This document shows positions 39,301-49,054 of a DNA stretch of 64,000 nt, piece by piece (within the stretch, counting starts at the first letter, position 1; each line of letters starts with the position of its first letter). The stretch spans positions 60,001 to 124,000 of the forward strand of contig JAOPHQ010005165.1 in assembly GCA_030340625.1 (NCBI GenBank). The letters run 5' to 3'. Below the pieces are notes generated by a model. That model made no database searches. It was not told the DNA's origin and worked only from the letters and a program-made list of their open reading frames with translations. The translations under genes and the position numbers were made by a program. Source of the stretch: Merluccius polli. Lineage: Eukaryota; Chordata; Actinopteri; Gadiformes; Merlucciidae.

Positions 39301-42300
39301 ATAAGGGATTAAGCCGGGATATGTTTACGGATTTAGGTTATCCTGGCTAAATTTAGCCTCAAGTCGGTTGCATGAAAGCAGCTCACACTTATCCCGGCTA
39401 AGTTACCATGGTGATTTATTCTCCGCAGCTAGCCTGCTCCAGACCAGGCTAACAGCCAGGCTAAGCTTAATCCTAGTGATTCACCTGTATTTACACCGTC
39501 AATCCTGTGAGGAATTAATGTGTTTTACAGCATGTGCATGGTCTTTCCAAGTATGTTGCATCATTTTAATTATCCCGAATTAAAATATTACATAGTCATT
39601 TCTCATTTCATTTAAATCTGTTGGCTGTTTTTTTATATTGATTCAAGTGTTATTACTCAGGCCAACACAGTTAAAGTCTACATTTTTTCATACTATGACA
39701 CATTTACGTTTGTGTTTATGAAAGTCCGCCTTTATTACGCAACTGCAGCGCATTTGGAAATGTCAACAAACAGATGAGCGCAACATGCTTATGTCATATT
39801 TATAAAATGTATTTTAATCACACAATCGAACCTTTGCAACATGTGAAACAGCCCATTGGCTACCATGCATAATAAGCTGTTTTACATTTCAAATTTCAAA
39901 TCGCGCAGACGTCACCGAGCCCGACCCGAACCCGAGCATAATTTCTAAATATCTGTCCGAACCCGACCCGGCCCGTCGGGTACCGTCGGGTCCCGTCGGG
40001 TCCCGTCGGGCTTGGGTCGGGTATCCAATAAGGAGCTGTTCAGCGGCCGTGACGTATGAAACGCCATGTTCCGATCGGTGATTCTGTGAGCGATCGCGAG
40101 GTCTATTCAAGCATGCCGCTTATCCCAACTATAGCTTCACCTGACGTGATTTAGCCGCACCTATTTATCCTGGCTTGGCAATCGTGCAACCGATTAAGCC
40201 AGGATACCGCCGAGCAGAATACTCCAAGCCGCGCTTACTCAATTATCCTGGATTTCTTTATCCTAGTTTTGTGCAATACCCCCCTGGATATATGAGCTAA
40301 AAAGTTAACTTAACCAGCAATCCATCACTTGCCACTTCATTATCCACAGTTTAATAGCTAGCTAAACACCTGAGAAGGATGTTGTTGCGCTGCCATGTTC
40401 CCATGTAAATGAAGGCCATGCATTCATTGCCTTCAGTCAGGGAGGTAAATGATTGTGTGAAATGTATGAATAACAACAAACTCTTTTTTTGCATTCCCAA
40501 GCTGAGACCACTAAAACTATCACCTCCGCCACAATCACCACCGGTAAATATCTACAGCATTGAGTCATGTATGGAGTCAAATTGATGCCAAAAGTACTGT
40601 CTGCGTCAAAAACAATATCGTAGGCGTAGATGTGTAAATGTTAAAAAAAAAAAAAAAAAAAAATGAAATCGCATCTGAATTGTAAACAAAAAAGTTATGT
40701 TCACAAATGTAAAAATAAAATTGCAATTGTTTTTGCTCACTCATGTTTCCGATTTAATTGTTTACGATTCAATTCTGTTTTTCTCGCGCTTGGGGTTTTG
40801 GCATTGTTTTGACGTGGAGGGAAGGGGGCTAATGCTGCGTTCGACGGCAATGGGATGTGGGACTTATCCTACCTGAAGTCTACTAGCTCCTACTTCAAAG
40901 CGTTCCAGGTAATTGAAGTGGAATGTAAACAGAAAACATGGACGACCGCAGTCTCTTTAGAGGAATTATTACAATTGTATCAATAACACATTGATTAACA
41001 TATTGTCCAGCACTGGGTAACGATATATGGCGGTGTTGGAGATGTTCTGGCGCCGTATGAAAGCTTGCCATATCGCTAAGGTATATTTACATATCTTCAT
41101 GCTAACAGAATAACGACATAATTTCACGCCATAATATGAAAAACAAGTTGTGTTAAAATTGCAGTGTCTAAAACAACCCTACACTCACAAAAGTAAAGTT
41201 TATAGCCTATTCGTTCTCACAACGTGTGATTCCATGGGCGCCGCCATTTTGCTCCGACGTAATTGTGGCGAAGTCGGGGAGGTCGAGCTCCCCCGACTTC
41301 GCCAGTTGAAGGTTCCACTTCGACAGGCATTCCAGTGCACTTTTCTTAGTTGGAGGTAGGATAAGTCCCACATCCCATATGCCGTCGAACGCAGCATAAT
41401 TTATTGGTCACTCGGATAAATGCGTCATTGCTATGCGCCGTGTTTACCTCCCTGACTGAAGGCAATGGGCATTTCTCAATCTGCGTTCTTGACTGTACTT
41501 GTGGACTTGTGAAACTTCATCAGTCGCAGCCCAAGTACTGTTCCTATTTGAAGTCTGTGTACCAAGTGATGACGATAAAGGTATGATAGGCTAGAGCTAG
41601 CTGCTTACAGCAACTCCTTCGGTTTTTCGCTTGAGTAGACGGCTGGATATATGAGCTATAAAGTTCAGAAACTTAACCAGCAATCCATCACGTGTTACTT
41701 CCACAGTTTAATAGCTAGCTAAATACCTGAGAAGGATGTTGTTGCGCCGCCATGTTCACACGTAAATGATGGCCATGCATTTATTGCCTTCAGTCAGGGA
41801 GGTAAACGATTGTGTGAAATGTATGAATAACAACAAGCTCTTTTTTTGCATTCCCAAGCTGAGACCACTAAAATTACCACCACCGCCACAATCACCACCG
41901 GTAAATATCTACAGCATTGAGTCGTGCATACATTTGTACACGCACACATTTCTCGACCAATCGGCATTGACTTGACCATGCGCTGGTGTTCACAGGGCCG
42001 CCACAGCAGAATACTACGTCTAGGAGTGATGGTGAGATAAAACACAGTTCAACTGTCTCTCTGGACAGCATTTAGTGTCTCATATGGTTCTCACCGCTGG
42101 AACAGTCTGCCGATACAATCTGTCAATATTTTTGCGCAATGTAAATGTTTGATGGATTGATTGAAGAAAATGTTTATTTTCTCAAAAGGCTCTGAGAATA
42201 GAAATGGCAATAAGAACCTACTGTGGATTCTTCTGCCTGTCCTTGGGGTTGCCGTGGTAGCCATCAGCCTCCTTCTCAAATACCAATGCAAGAATGTCCA

Positions 42301-44519
42301 CGATCACATGGGTAATGTCTTCAACGGTCCATAAGGAGATTTGAATACGATTGGAAGTTGCCATCAGTTGTCATCTCAGGATAAACACAGGTGTCGCTCA
42401 TAACACATAATTAAGGGTCTGCTACTTCTACGGACCAGGATAGGGTAGTAGACTAAACCAGTGAAGATACGTCACTTTGACCATGGACCCTCTAACAGAG
42501 TGGAGCCCCCCCAACATTAACATTGGGTCGGTAGGAACGTGTTTCATTTATGTGTGTCAAAGCACCAGCAATGGTCAATGTGTTATCCTCACTAGTTTAC
42601 TACCCGTGCCCTTGTACATACAAGTAGCAGACACTTAATTAGTGTTAGGAAGGACACCTGTGTTTGACCTACAATGACACCTCTGTGAAAAGGGTCTATT
42701 ATGTACTGTTTATCATATTGACTTAACACTGTGTCTATCCAACAGACACCATTGACAACGGCACAGAAAAGTGAGTATATAGGCAAAATTCATGTATTTG
42801 TGTACGTGTGTGTGTGTGTGTGTGTGTGCGCGTGTATCATTTCATGCATAACGGCCTCTTCATCGTCCAATCACAGCGCTTCTTACCAAAGCCGCCCTGA
42901 AAGCAGCAAAGATGGTGTCATGCTGCTGGGGGTGAAGTCGTCGGGTGCTGACGAAAATGGTATGTTCCATAAGTAGTTACTATCCCTGGCTGTGTTCGGA
43001 ACCGCATACTAACGTACTGCCTACTACATACTCAATGAGTATACTGCATACTGCTTACGAAATTAACGATTAAGTATGCCATTACCAGCAGACCGTTCAC
43101 ACTGAAGTATACAGCCAAATATCCCAGAATGCAATTCGCACTAACCGGCAGCAATAGCTGAGATTTTAAAAATGTTGTAATTTGAAAATGTGTAATTAAA
43201 TATGTCACTTTATTGAGTTTTAATATTTTTTCGGTTGATAAAGTAACCCTGTAGATCTCCAATGTGTGGTCATTTTTTCTAAATGACGCCTGTTTGTATA
43301 TTGGCTCCAACGTTTTGGGAGATGTGAGGAGAGCAGGAGGTCTGTCTCGCAATCCGCCATTTCGCAGTCTGAAGAGAATGCATTATGGGGCAGTTCAGTA
43401 TGTCCAGTAAGCATACTCAAAACAAATTCTTGGTAATCTAGTATACATCGGGCATTTCTTGCATACACAAAATCCACATACTATGCAGTGTGAACGCACT
43501 ACATACTGAATTTGACGTCATACTTAGTGAATAGTACGTGAGTATGCGATTTCGAGCCCCTGTACTACTAGGACTAATCTAACAGCCGTCTTCACTCCCC
43601 CCTCCCTAAAGATTTACGGGTCATGGTCTAGTGCAGGGGTGGCCAACCCGCGGCCCCCGAGCCGCATGCGGCTCTTACGTTCATATATAATGTTGTGTTG
43701 TGTATAGCCCCTTTCACACTGGCCAAAAAAACCCTATGTAAACCCGCTAACACCCGATATTAATCGCAGGCATGCAAACTAGTAACCCCCCGGTCATAGG
43801 TCCGCGGTGTGTTACTATTGCGCGTGCGCACCCCCCCCCCCCCCCAGTCGGCCGGAGTGTTACAATCGCCGTAGGTCCCGTAGGTCCCGTAGCGTGTGTG
43901 AGTGAGGAAGGGATAGGGGGAATCTTCATGTGTGCGTGTATGATGTGGCTCTTTGCAGTAACACAGTAAAACATTTGGCTCTTAGTCTCTAACTGGTTGG
44001 CCACCCCTGGTCTAGTGGAAAAGATGGACACTAAACATGGCCGAGTACACCACAACATATATAATAATAATCATCATAATCATAGTCAATCATTGTGAAT
44101 CACTATCTCACACAAGTGTGCATTATGTAAAATACAGTATATGTAGATATTTACATTTGATATAGGCCTACCACCTATTTTGTGGGTTGAAAATGCATGG
44201 CTAACTGCTCCGGTGAAGAACGCATTCAACTTGAGTCCACAGGTTTCATTTCTCCAACTTCCCTCCTTGCTTACTCTGTTTCATCATCACACACACACAA
44301 CTAGTCTAGTGAGCTACAAAGCGGGTATTTTATATCTCATTGTGTGCTGTTTGGTAATTGGCTTCTGGCTTGGCTGGGCAAGGGAAGGTGTTTCCTGTGA
44401 TTTTGCACCCCCACCCTTCAACCACCAGCAGGAGTTGAAAGATAGCGACTTCCTCATATAAACATAGATTATTTTGGACCGACCATTGTGTGGCCAGCAA
44501 ATGTCACTGTAGACCAGAC

Positions 44520-44609
<90 letters not shown>

Positions 44610-45115
44610 TCAGCATGCACACTAATATTATGCAATTGTGTGTACTCTTTCCAACCCATGGCATTGTTTTCTGCCTCCCTCTCCTACTGTAATCAAATTA
44701 CAGTAGGAGAGAAGAATGTGTTTATGGTGCTCCAGGATATTTATCAGATTGCTGTTCCGATTTTATATGAATATCACCTCTTTCTAGCTAACACTAAAGA
44801 AAGCATCGCATACATTTGATGCTTTCATCGTGTTTCTTTGTACCAAACATCTGTCCAAATTCTTAATCCCACTTCATTAGACTGAATGAGAACAGTAAAT
44901 AAAAATACTAGGACCTGTGGTCTGTACACCACTGCCACCTGCTGTTCATTTACGGTATTAATACTAATACTCCTGCAACATACTGACAACAGAAAACAGC
45001 CACCACGACTGCTTCAGGTGAACTGCTCTGAAATGTAATGTAACATGAAAAGTATTGTCTTTCAATGGGACAGGTTCTTTGATATTTCTCATGTGTTTCA
45101 GCGGCCGCAAGATAA
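32603..45115 (+). CDS. emcn: endomucin-like sialomucin, type I membrane protein
   Basis: Proposed exons: 32603-32669, 35142-35183, 36063-36113, 36543-36590, 37192-37233, 38386-38436, 38866-38913, 40502-40543, 41859-41900, 41996-42031, 42189-42311, 42746-42770, 42877-42959, 45102-45115; sum 714 nt, 237 aa. The first exon encodes a signal peptide (MKATTKVPVLFLLIASFHVC). Eight small phase-1 exons encode Thr/Ser/Pro-rich mucin sequence such as TTKTITTATITT. Exon 42189-42311 holds one membrane helix (LLWILLPVLGVAVVAISLLL). The cytoplasmic tail SSKDGVMLLGVKSSG resembles the human EMCN tail (KESVKLLTVKTIS, from memory). The position between ppp3ca and ddit4l supports orthology. Human endomucin is an endothelial surface mucin of about 260 aa. 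The mucin exons alone are too low in complexity to prove the family. The terminal exon is the least certain. Confidence 0.75.
33270..33447. repeat. compound (GT)n with 'gcatgc' interruptions
   Basis: GT runs alternate with 'gcatgcgtgtcactgcatg'-type units repeated three times, in the first emcn intron. Confidence 0.9.
34487..34825. mobile_element. hAT-type MITE with 8-bp TSD and C-rich minisatellite
   Basis: The ends are CAGGGGCGGACTGG and CCAGTCCGCCCCTG (left copy at 34487, right ending 34825; the right arm differs slightly inward). GTGTTGGG is at 34479-34486 and 34826-34833. The interior carries 'gtaggtccggggtgtgttac' and 'gtcaacaatcgcgcagcac' with poly-C runs. It sits in the first emcn intron. 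Confidence 0.88.
35360..35824. mobile_element. MITE copy in cassette copy 1
   Basis: It is the paralogue of the element at 37672-38140, with shared interior (for example 'tggttagatgcctgaaataa') and right end CCTGCACCACTCTAT. Confidence 0.7.
36127..36438. mobile_element. degenerate hAT-like element (copy 1)
   Basis: It begins CAGTGGTTCTCGACTGGT and ends near 'gggtcgcgacccaccagttg', an imperfect inverse with the last bases lost. It is duplicated with its cassette at 38450-38762. Confidence 0.55.
37672..38140. mobile_element. 469-bp MITE in cassette copy 2
   Basis: The ends are ATAGAGTGGTGCAGG and CCTGCACCACTCTAT. A copy with a mutated left end (atagggtgatgcagg) occupies 35360-35824 in cassette copy 1. 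The unoccupied neighbour sequence near 41542 lacks it. It is noncoding and its superfamily is unknown. Confidence 0.75.
38450..38762. mobile_element. degenerate hAT-like element (copy 2)
   Basis: Almost identical to 36127-36438; copied together with exons B and C, not inserted independently. Confidence 0.55.
39279..40283. mobile_element. 1005-bp TIR element inserted in the emcn cassette
   Basis: Perfect ends GGGGGTATTGCACAAAAC and its inverse. CTG flanks both sides (39276-39278 and 40284-40286). The empty site survives in the paralogous cassette copy (gacagctggatatatg near 36961). There is no transposase frame. A nested 'cgtcgggtcc' repeat is at about 39975-40012. The superfamily is not assigned. 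Confidence 0.85.
40833..41396. mobile_element. 564-bp PIF/Harbinger-like MITE
   Basis: Long inverted ends beginning TGCTGCGTTCGACGGCA, extending about 40 bp to 'gggacttatcctacc'. TAA is duplicated at 40830-40832 and 41397-41399. The empty site (ggctaatttattgg) is present in the earlier cassette copy near 37520. A TAA duplication and long inverted ends fit PIF/Harbinger; it is noncoding. Confidence 0.85.
42380..42690. repeat. foldback element, second copy
   Basis: Left arm 'acaggtgtcgctcataacac' and 'gggtctgctacttctacgg' face the inverse right arm 'aagtagcagacacttaatta' and 'ggacacctgtgt'. It lies in the emcn intron after the membrane exon. Confidence 0.7.
42990..43555. mobile_element. palindromic MITE-like element
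   Basis: Imperfect inverted ends (left 'ggaaccgcatactaacgtac', right 'gtacgtgagtatgcgatttc') and internal gcatact/agtatgc repeats over about 565 bp. It lies directly after emcn exon 42877-42959. No clear target duplication was found. Confidence 0.6.
43634..44009. mobile_element. hAT-type MITE with 8-bp TSD and C-rich minisatellite
   Basis: The ends are CAGGGGTGGCCAACC and GGTTGGCCACCCCTG. GTCTAGTG is at 43626-43633 and 44010-44017. The interior has 'ataggtccgcggtgtgttac' and a poly-C run. It lies between the last two proposed emcn exons. Confidence 0.9.
44522..44607. repeat. (GT)n microsatellite
   Basis: About 43 GT units in the last emcn intron. Confidence 0.97.
44679..44711. repeat. 15-bp hairpin
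   Basis: CTCTCCTACTGTAAT, loop CAA, then the perfect inverse. It lies in the last emcn intron, with no sign of a gene. Confidence 0.85.
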
Positions 45116-45376
45116 AGATAATGGGAAGATGATTGACCAATGGATTCATTTGATGGATTTAAGGACTATCAAGGATGTATCGATGCTTCCCAATACGTTG
45201 TTAAAATATATAGATTGTCAGACTTTTTTTTTTTTTTTTTACTTGACAAGACTTTGAATTTATCAGTGCAAACAGAAGATGTAAGATGTAAGAACAGTGG
45301 ACTAAACCTCCACCCAATTCAAATGTTGCACAATGTATTATTCAATACCGATAGTTCCCGGGTTTTCACAAAATAA
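45102..45376 (+). other. emcn: candidate emcn terminal exon and 3'UTR
   Basis: A ttcag acceptor at 45097-45101 precedes coding AAAR and a TAA (45113-45115) in the phase required after exon 42877-42959. An AATAAA lies near 45371. The alternative is no splicing at 42960: reading on gives GMFHK and a stop at 42974-42976. Confidence 0.5.
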
Positions 45377-46045
45377 AAGTCCTGCTCCACCCCCTGCACT
45401 GAGCCAGCTGATTTCCCTCGGTTATTGTTGTGGGTTGACCCTAACCCTAACCCCATATTTACTAACCCAAATCGTTACACGAGAGTGGGGACTTTTACTT
45501 TCCAAACTCCGGAAGTCTGACCGCAACTGTGACCACGTGAGGAAATACCTGAGCACACACACATCACTGGTTAAGAGTTATATACGATGCGCATAGCCGT
45601 TCACACATTTGTTGTACACTAATATCAGGATTATGTTTTTTGTTGGGTATTTCGCTGTGATTGTTGGCTATTATTTGCTATTAGTTCTGATATTGAGGAT
45701 GTACATTTGTTAGTTTTTTGTTGAATGAGTCAGCAATTCTTCTGCTTTGTAAACATGACTATTAGAAATGGACATGTAATTAGAAAAAATTTTCTTGTAA
45801 TTTATGCATCTAAAGATTTTTTTCTAAAAAAACATCTGTGTAGAAAATCAGTGTTATTTTAACAAAAGTCAAGACAACAAGAGTCGATAGTTGTGCTGTC
45901 TCCGTCTAATCCAACATGAATGTGTTGATGCACGTATTTCCCCTGGAGAAAAAAAGTTAATAAATTGGACATTTCTGGAAGGAAACCTGCCATTCGGCTG
46001 TTCATGTTTTTCGCCACTAGAGGGAGCAAACAGCTCGTTTCCAAC

Positions 46046-46088
<43 letters not shown>

Positions 46089-48660
46089 AGAAATCAGTGG
46101 AACCATCTTTTTTTGACGATATTCGATCTCCTGACAACCCCCTCCCCCTTTTTTTTGTTAAACAGTGACATCAGAACCACCATTAAAACCATTTCCCTTG
46201 TGTGTCTTTACTGTCTGCATTGATCCTTTCAACCTTCTCCATCTTTAGAGTGACTCCATAAATGAGAAACTAGGGGCACGGCCGGATCATAGTCTATCGA
46301 CACACGCACACACACAGGTGCATGCACGTGCACACACACACACACACTGTAAGGCGAGTGAGTTGTGTCCAGCATTCACATCCCCCCTGCCCGCCCCCTG
46401 AGTAGGTGAGTGATTAATGATGATGATTAATGATGATGATGATGATGATGCAGCAGGCCGATTGGGCCAGTGCCAAATTCACTGATCTCTAACTCCTCCA
46501 TACCAGCTGTGGTGTGGCGCTAGGTTACAGCCAGGGTACTTTTCCCTTCACAACAACCGTCGTTAAAAACCTTCATTCAGCCGCTGTGTTTATATTCTAT
46601 ATTCTGTTTCTGGATGCAGTCTGTTGGTGAATATATCCATTGTGTTTTCAATGTGTTTTTAAATGTCCCAACTGTTTGACGGTAAAATTGCGTGGATAAA
46701 AAAAAGGCCTCACTCAGTTTATATAGATTCTTTGGAATAGGGGTGTACTGCATACTGTTGTGTTTTAATGGCACATGCGCACATACACCGATGCAATCTT
46801 GCTGATACTCAACCGATATTACCGGGATCGTTTTGGAACATTGTGATAGGTCATTCTGAGTTAGCGTTATACAACAGCTATCAATATAATTTAATAGCTG
46901 TGTTCAAGGACAGCATAATAAATCCACGCTGGGAGCAGCTGGCCTTGTCAGAAGAAGAGGCAATTACATGAAGCCGTGAAGGACAAAAAGACCCCTTCCA
47001 AAAAAAAGGGCTTCAAAAAACAATATTTGGAAAAGGTTATGGGGTCAAAGGTACAATTTCTTTGGGAAATTCAACATATATTCACTGTTACTTTAGTAAA
47101 ATGTAAAAATGTTAATTAATCCCCTTGTCATTTTCAACAACTGAGTTTATTTTGCCTAAATAAACCCAATGACACTTTAAAAACTATTTTTTTTGCTGTC
47201 TCTGTCACTGTGAGATGCAGCAGTGCACAACCGTCTCTCTCTCTCTCCCTCCCTCACTCCCTCCCTCACTCACTCACTCACTCACTCACTCTCCCTCCCC
47301 TCTGCTGGGTAACTGCAAGACAGCAGAAAATAGGCTGGCTTTAAGTCTCCTGTCAAATTCCACTGGGGATGGGGGGGGGGCAGGGGGAGTGTGGGGACTG
47401 CCATGCTAGACCTGGGAATAACAGAAGATAACATTCAAAAGGTAGTGGATTAGTAATGCGAACCTCGACACGTTTCAATCCCCGGCCCCTGTGTGTGTGT
47501 CCTCATCTTTTAACACTGAAGATTAAATGTTGACTTGGTCAGTCCATTTAAAAAAACGGGCTATACATTGCCTTTTTTTGTTTTATGAATTTAGTTACAT
47601 ATACAATATGTAATACAATAAAATAATAATATTTCTTTTTAGAAATCACCATAAAAAGATCACTTTAGTATTGTTTCTTGACATCTGGCTCTGCCTTTCT
47701 AAGATGCACACCTTAAACTTGTAAAATACACTTGGATTTAGGACAGGATCATATCGTCCATAGCTCTCACCCAGTCTTACAATAATGCCAACACACCGCA
47801 GATATCACAATCAGTCAAATATGCTTTAGATCTGAAAATAAATGCATTACCTTCTAATTAAATTGTAATGCTGACCAGAATAATACAAAGTATACGAGTG
47901 TCTTTTGAGGGTAATCCTAAAATGCAAAGCAATGGATGTGTCCTGTTCCACTGAATGGTTATTCGGGTTACTGGTGTAAAAAAGAAAAAGAGAAAAATGT
48001 TGAGCAAAGGTAGCATGAAAAAAACGTAACAAAAAAAACAAACAAAGACAGCTTTGGCTACACCTGATTGGGCAGAATGATTTTACCAGAGCTTTCCACA
48101 AAGGCCTGTTTTTCTCCAGTCGTGGCTGTGTGGCAAGCAGCACACCGGCCCAGGCATGTGACTCTACACTGAGATGGATCTGGTTCTCCTCATGTGACCA
48201 GGCTGAACCACTCCACACTGGTTTCCATTACACCTCAGCAAACTGTAGCCAGGGTGGGGTGGGGTGGCCGGTCCTGGGGGGCGGCCATGGAGGAGGTGTG
48301 GATTTTAGGGGGGAGGATTTGGACCAGAGAGAGATTAGAGTCTAGTTACAGGGAAATAATGTGCACTTAGATGTGGGCCTGATTGTGGACATCTCTTTCC
48401 TCTTTCATCTCTTTTCTCTTTGTCTTAATTAAATGTAGGATAACATTAAGAATTTGCTAAGTGGATGATTGCTGGATTTCTCAAAATGTCAATACATGGT
48501 TTGTCAGTTGTAAAGTATTACATTTTAGTATCTAATATACAAAATAAATACAAGCAAATAAATACCCTGCTGTTTGCATTTAGCGACACCGTTAGGACAA
48601 ATATACGATGTTGTTGAACAGCCAATCGTAAATGATTGAATTTTCTGTTGCCTGGTAAAT
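45377..48660. other. intergenic region emcn-ddit4l
   Basis: I see no gene here. Contents are (GT)n at 46047-46086, a CA-rich stretch at 46300-46345, (GAT)n near 46428-46450, a (TCAC)n-like tract at about 47240-47292 and otherwise unremarkable AT-rich DNA. Confidence 0.6.
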
Positions 48661-48683
48661 CTTCCACAGTGGAACCGTGCGCT

Positions 48684-48729
48684 GATTGGTTGGCAGCAGC
48701 GGTCAGCTGACGTGGGGAAGGTATAAGTA
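48684..48729 (+). promoter_or_regulatory. ddit4l: ddit4l core promoter
   Basis: Within 50 bp there is an inverted CCAAT box (gattgg, 48684-48689), an E-box CAGCTG (48704-48709) overlapping a CRE/UPRE-like TGACGTGG (48708-48715) and a TATA-like tataagta (48722-48729). The order and spacing fit a TATA promoter with a start near 48750. A TGACGTGG element would suit a stress-inducible REDD-family gene; factor binding is inference. Confidence 0.6.
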
Positions 48730-48749
48730 CTGCTCAGTCACGCTGTGGA

Positions 48750-48882
48750 CGCGGCTGCAGGCGGTGTGTGAGGTTCAGTGTCTATGTGTGACTTTTGGAG
48801 GAAAGCCACGTCTCGAATGTGCTAAATTATTTAAGATTTGATTATCGAAGTTAATTATTTTTTCAACGTTTGCACAAACAAG
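48750..48882 (+). other. ddit4l: ddit4l noncoding first exon
   Basis: It lies downstream of the TATA-like box, has no useful ATG frame and ends at a consensus donor (aag|gtaagt at 48883). The start is estimated from TATA spacing. Confidence 0.55.
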
Positions 48883-49054
48883 GTAAGTTTAATTAATTCA
48901 CTCGTGCAGAACTATGTGTCTAATATACCCCAGCTGTGTATTTAACTTTTATCTGTTCGTGGATAACAAACGTTGATGTTATTGTGCATTCCTAAAGTTA
49001 ACATCGTCGCATTTTTGCCACGTACATCTCCAGGCACTCATCAGGTACTTCATC

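Larger units (their letters stand above)
35005..41900 (+). repeat. emcn: tandemly amplified mucin exon cassette of emcn
   Basis: Three exon types recur: A (42 bp, starts AETTK or AETPE) at 35142, 37192, 40502 and 41859; B (51 bp, VTIPPITTKMSTSTPPA) at 36063 and 38386; C (48 bp, ANSTTPGNSSTSIVTT) at 36543 and 38866. The order is A-B-C-A-B-C-A-A. Introns are duplicated too: each A exon is preceded by the same roughly 135-bp block ending in gcattcccaag. The B-to-C segments at about 36000-36600 and 38330-38930 are nearly identical; I found one substitution. All cassette exons are phase 1-1 and multiples of 3, so any number can be added without breaking the frame. Confidence 0.9.

Noticed and set aside
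41150..41397. Small frames near 41.2 kb
   Set aside because: They lie inside the Harbinger-like MITE and its inverted end.
35005..41900. CRISPR-like array
   Set aside because: The repeats are whole exons and introns of a vertebrate gene, far too long and unevenly spaced.
45437..45452. Telomere-like ccctaaccctaacccc
   Set aside because: Only two to three units; a similar short ggttagggttag at about 8130 shows such matches arise by chance.
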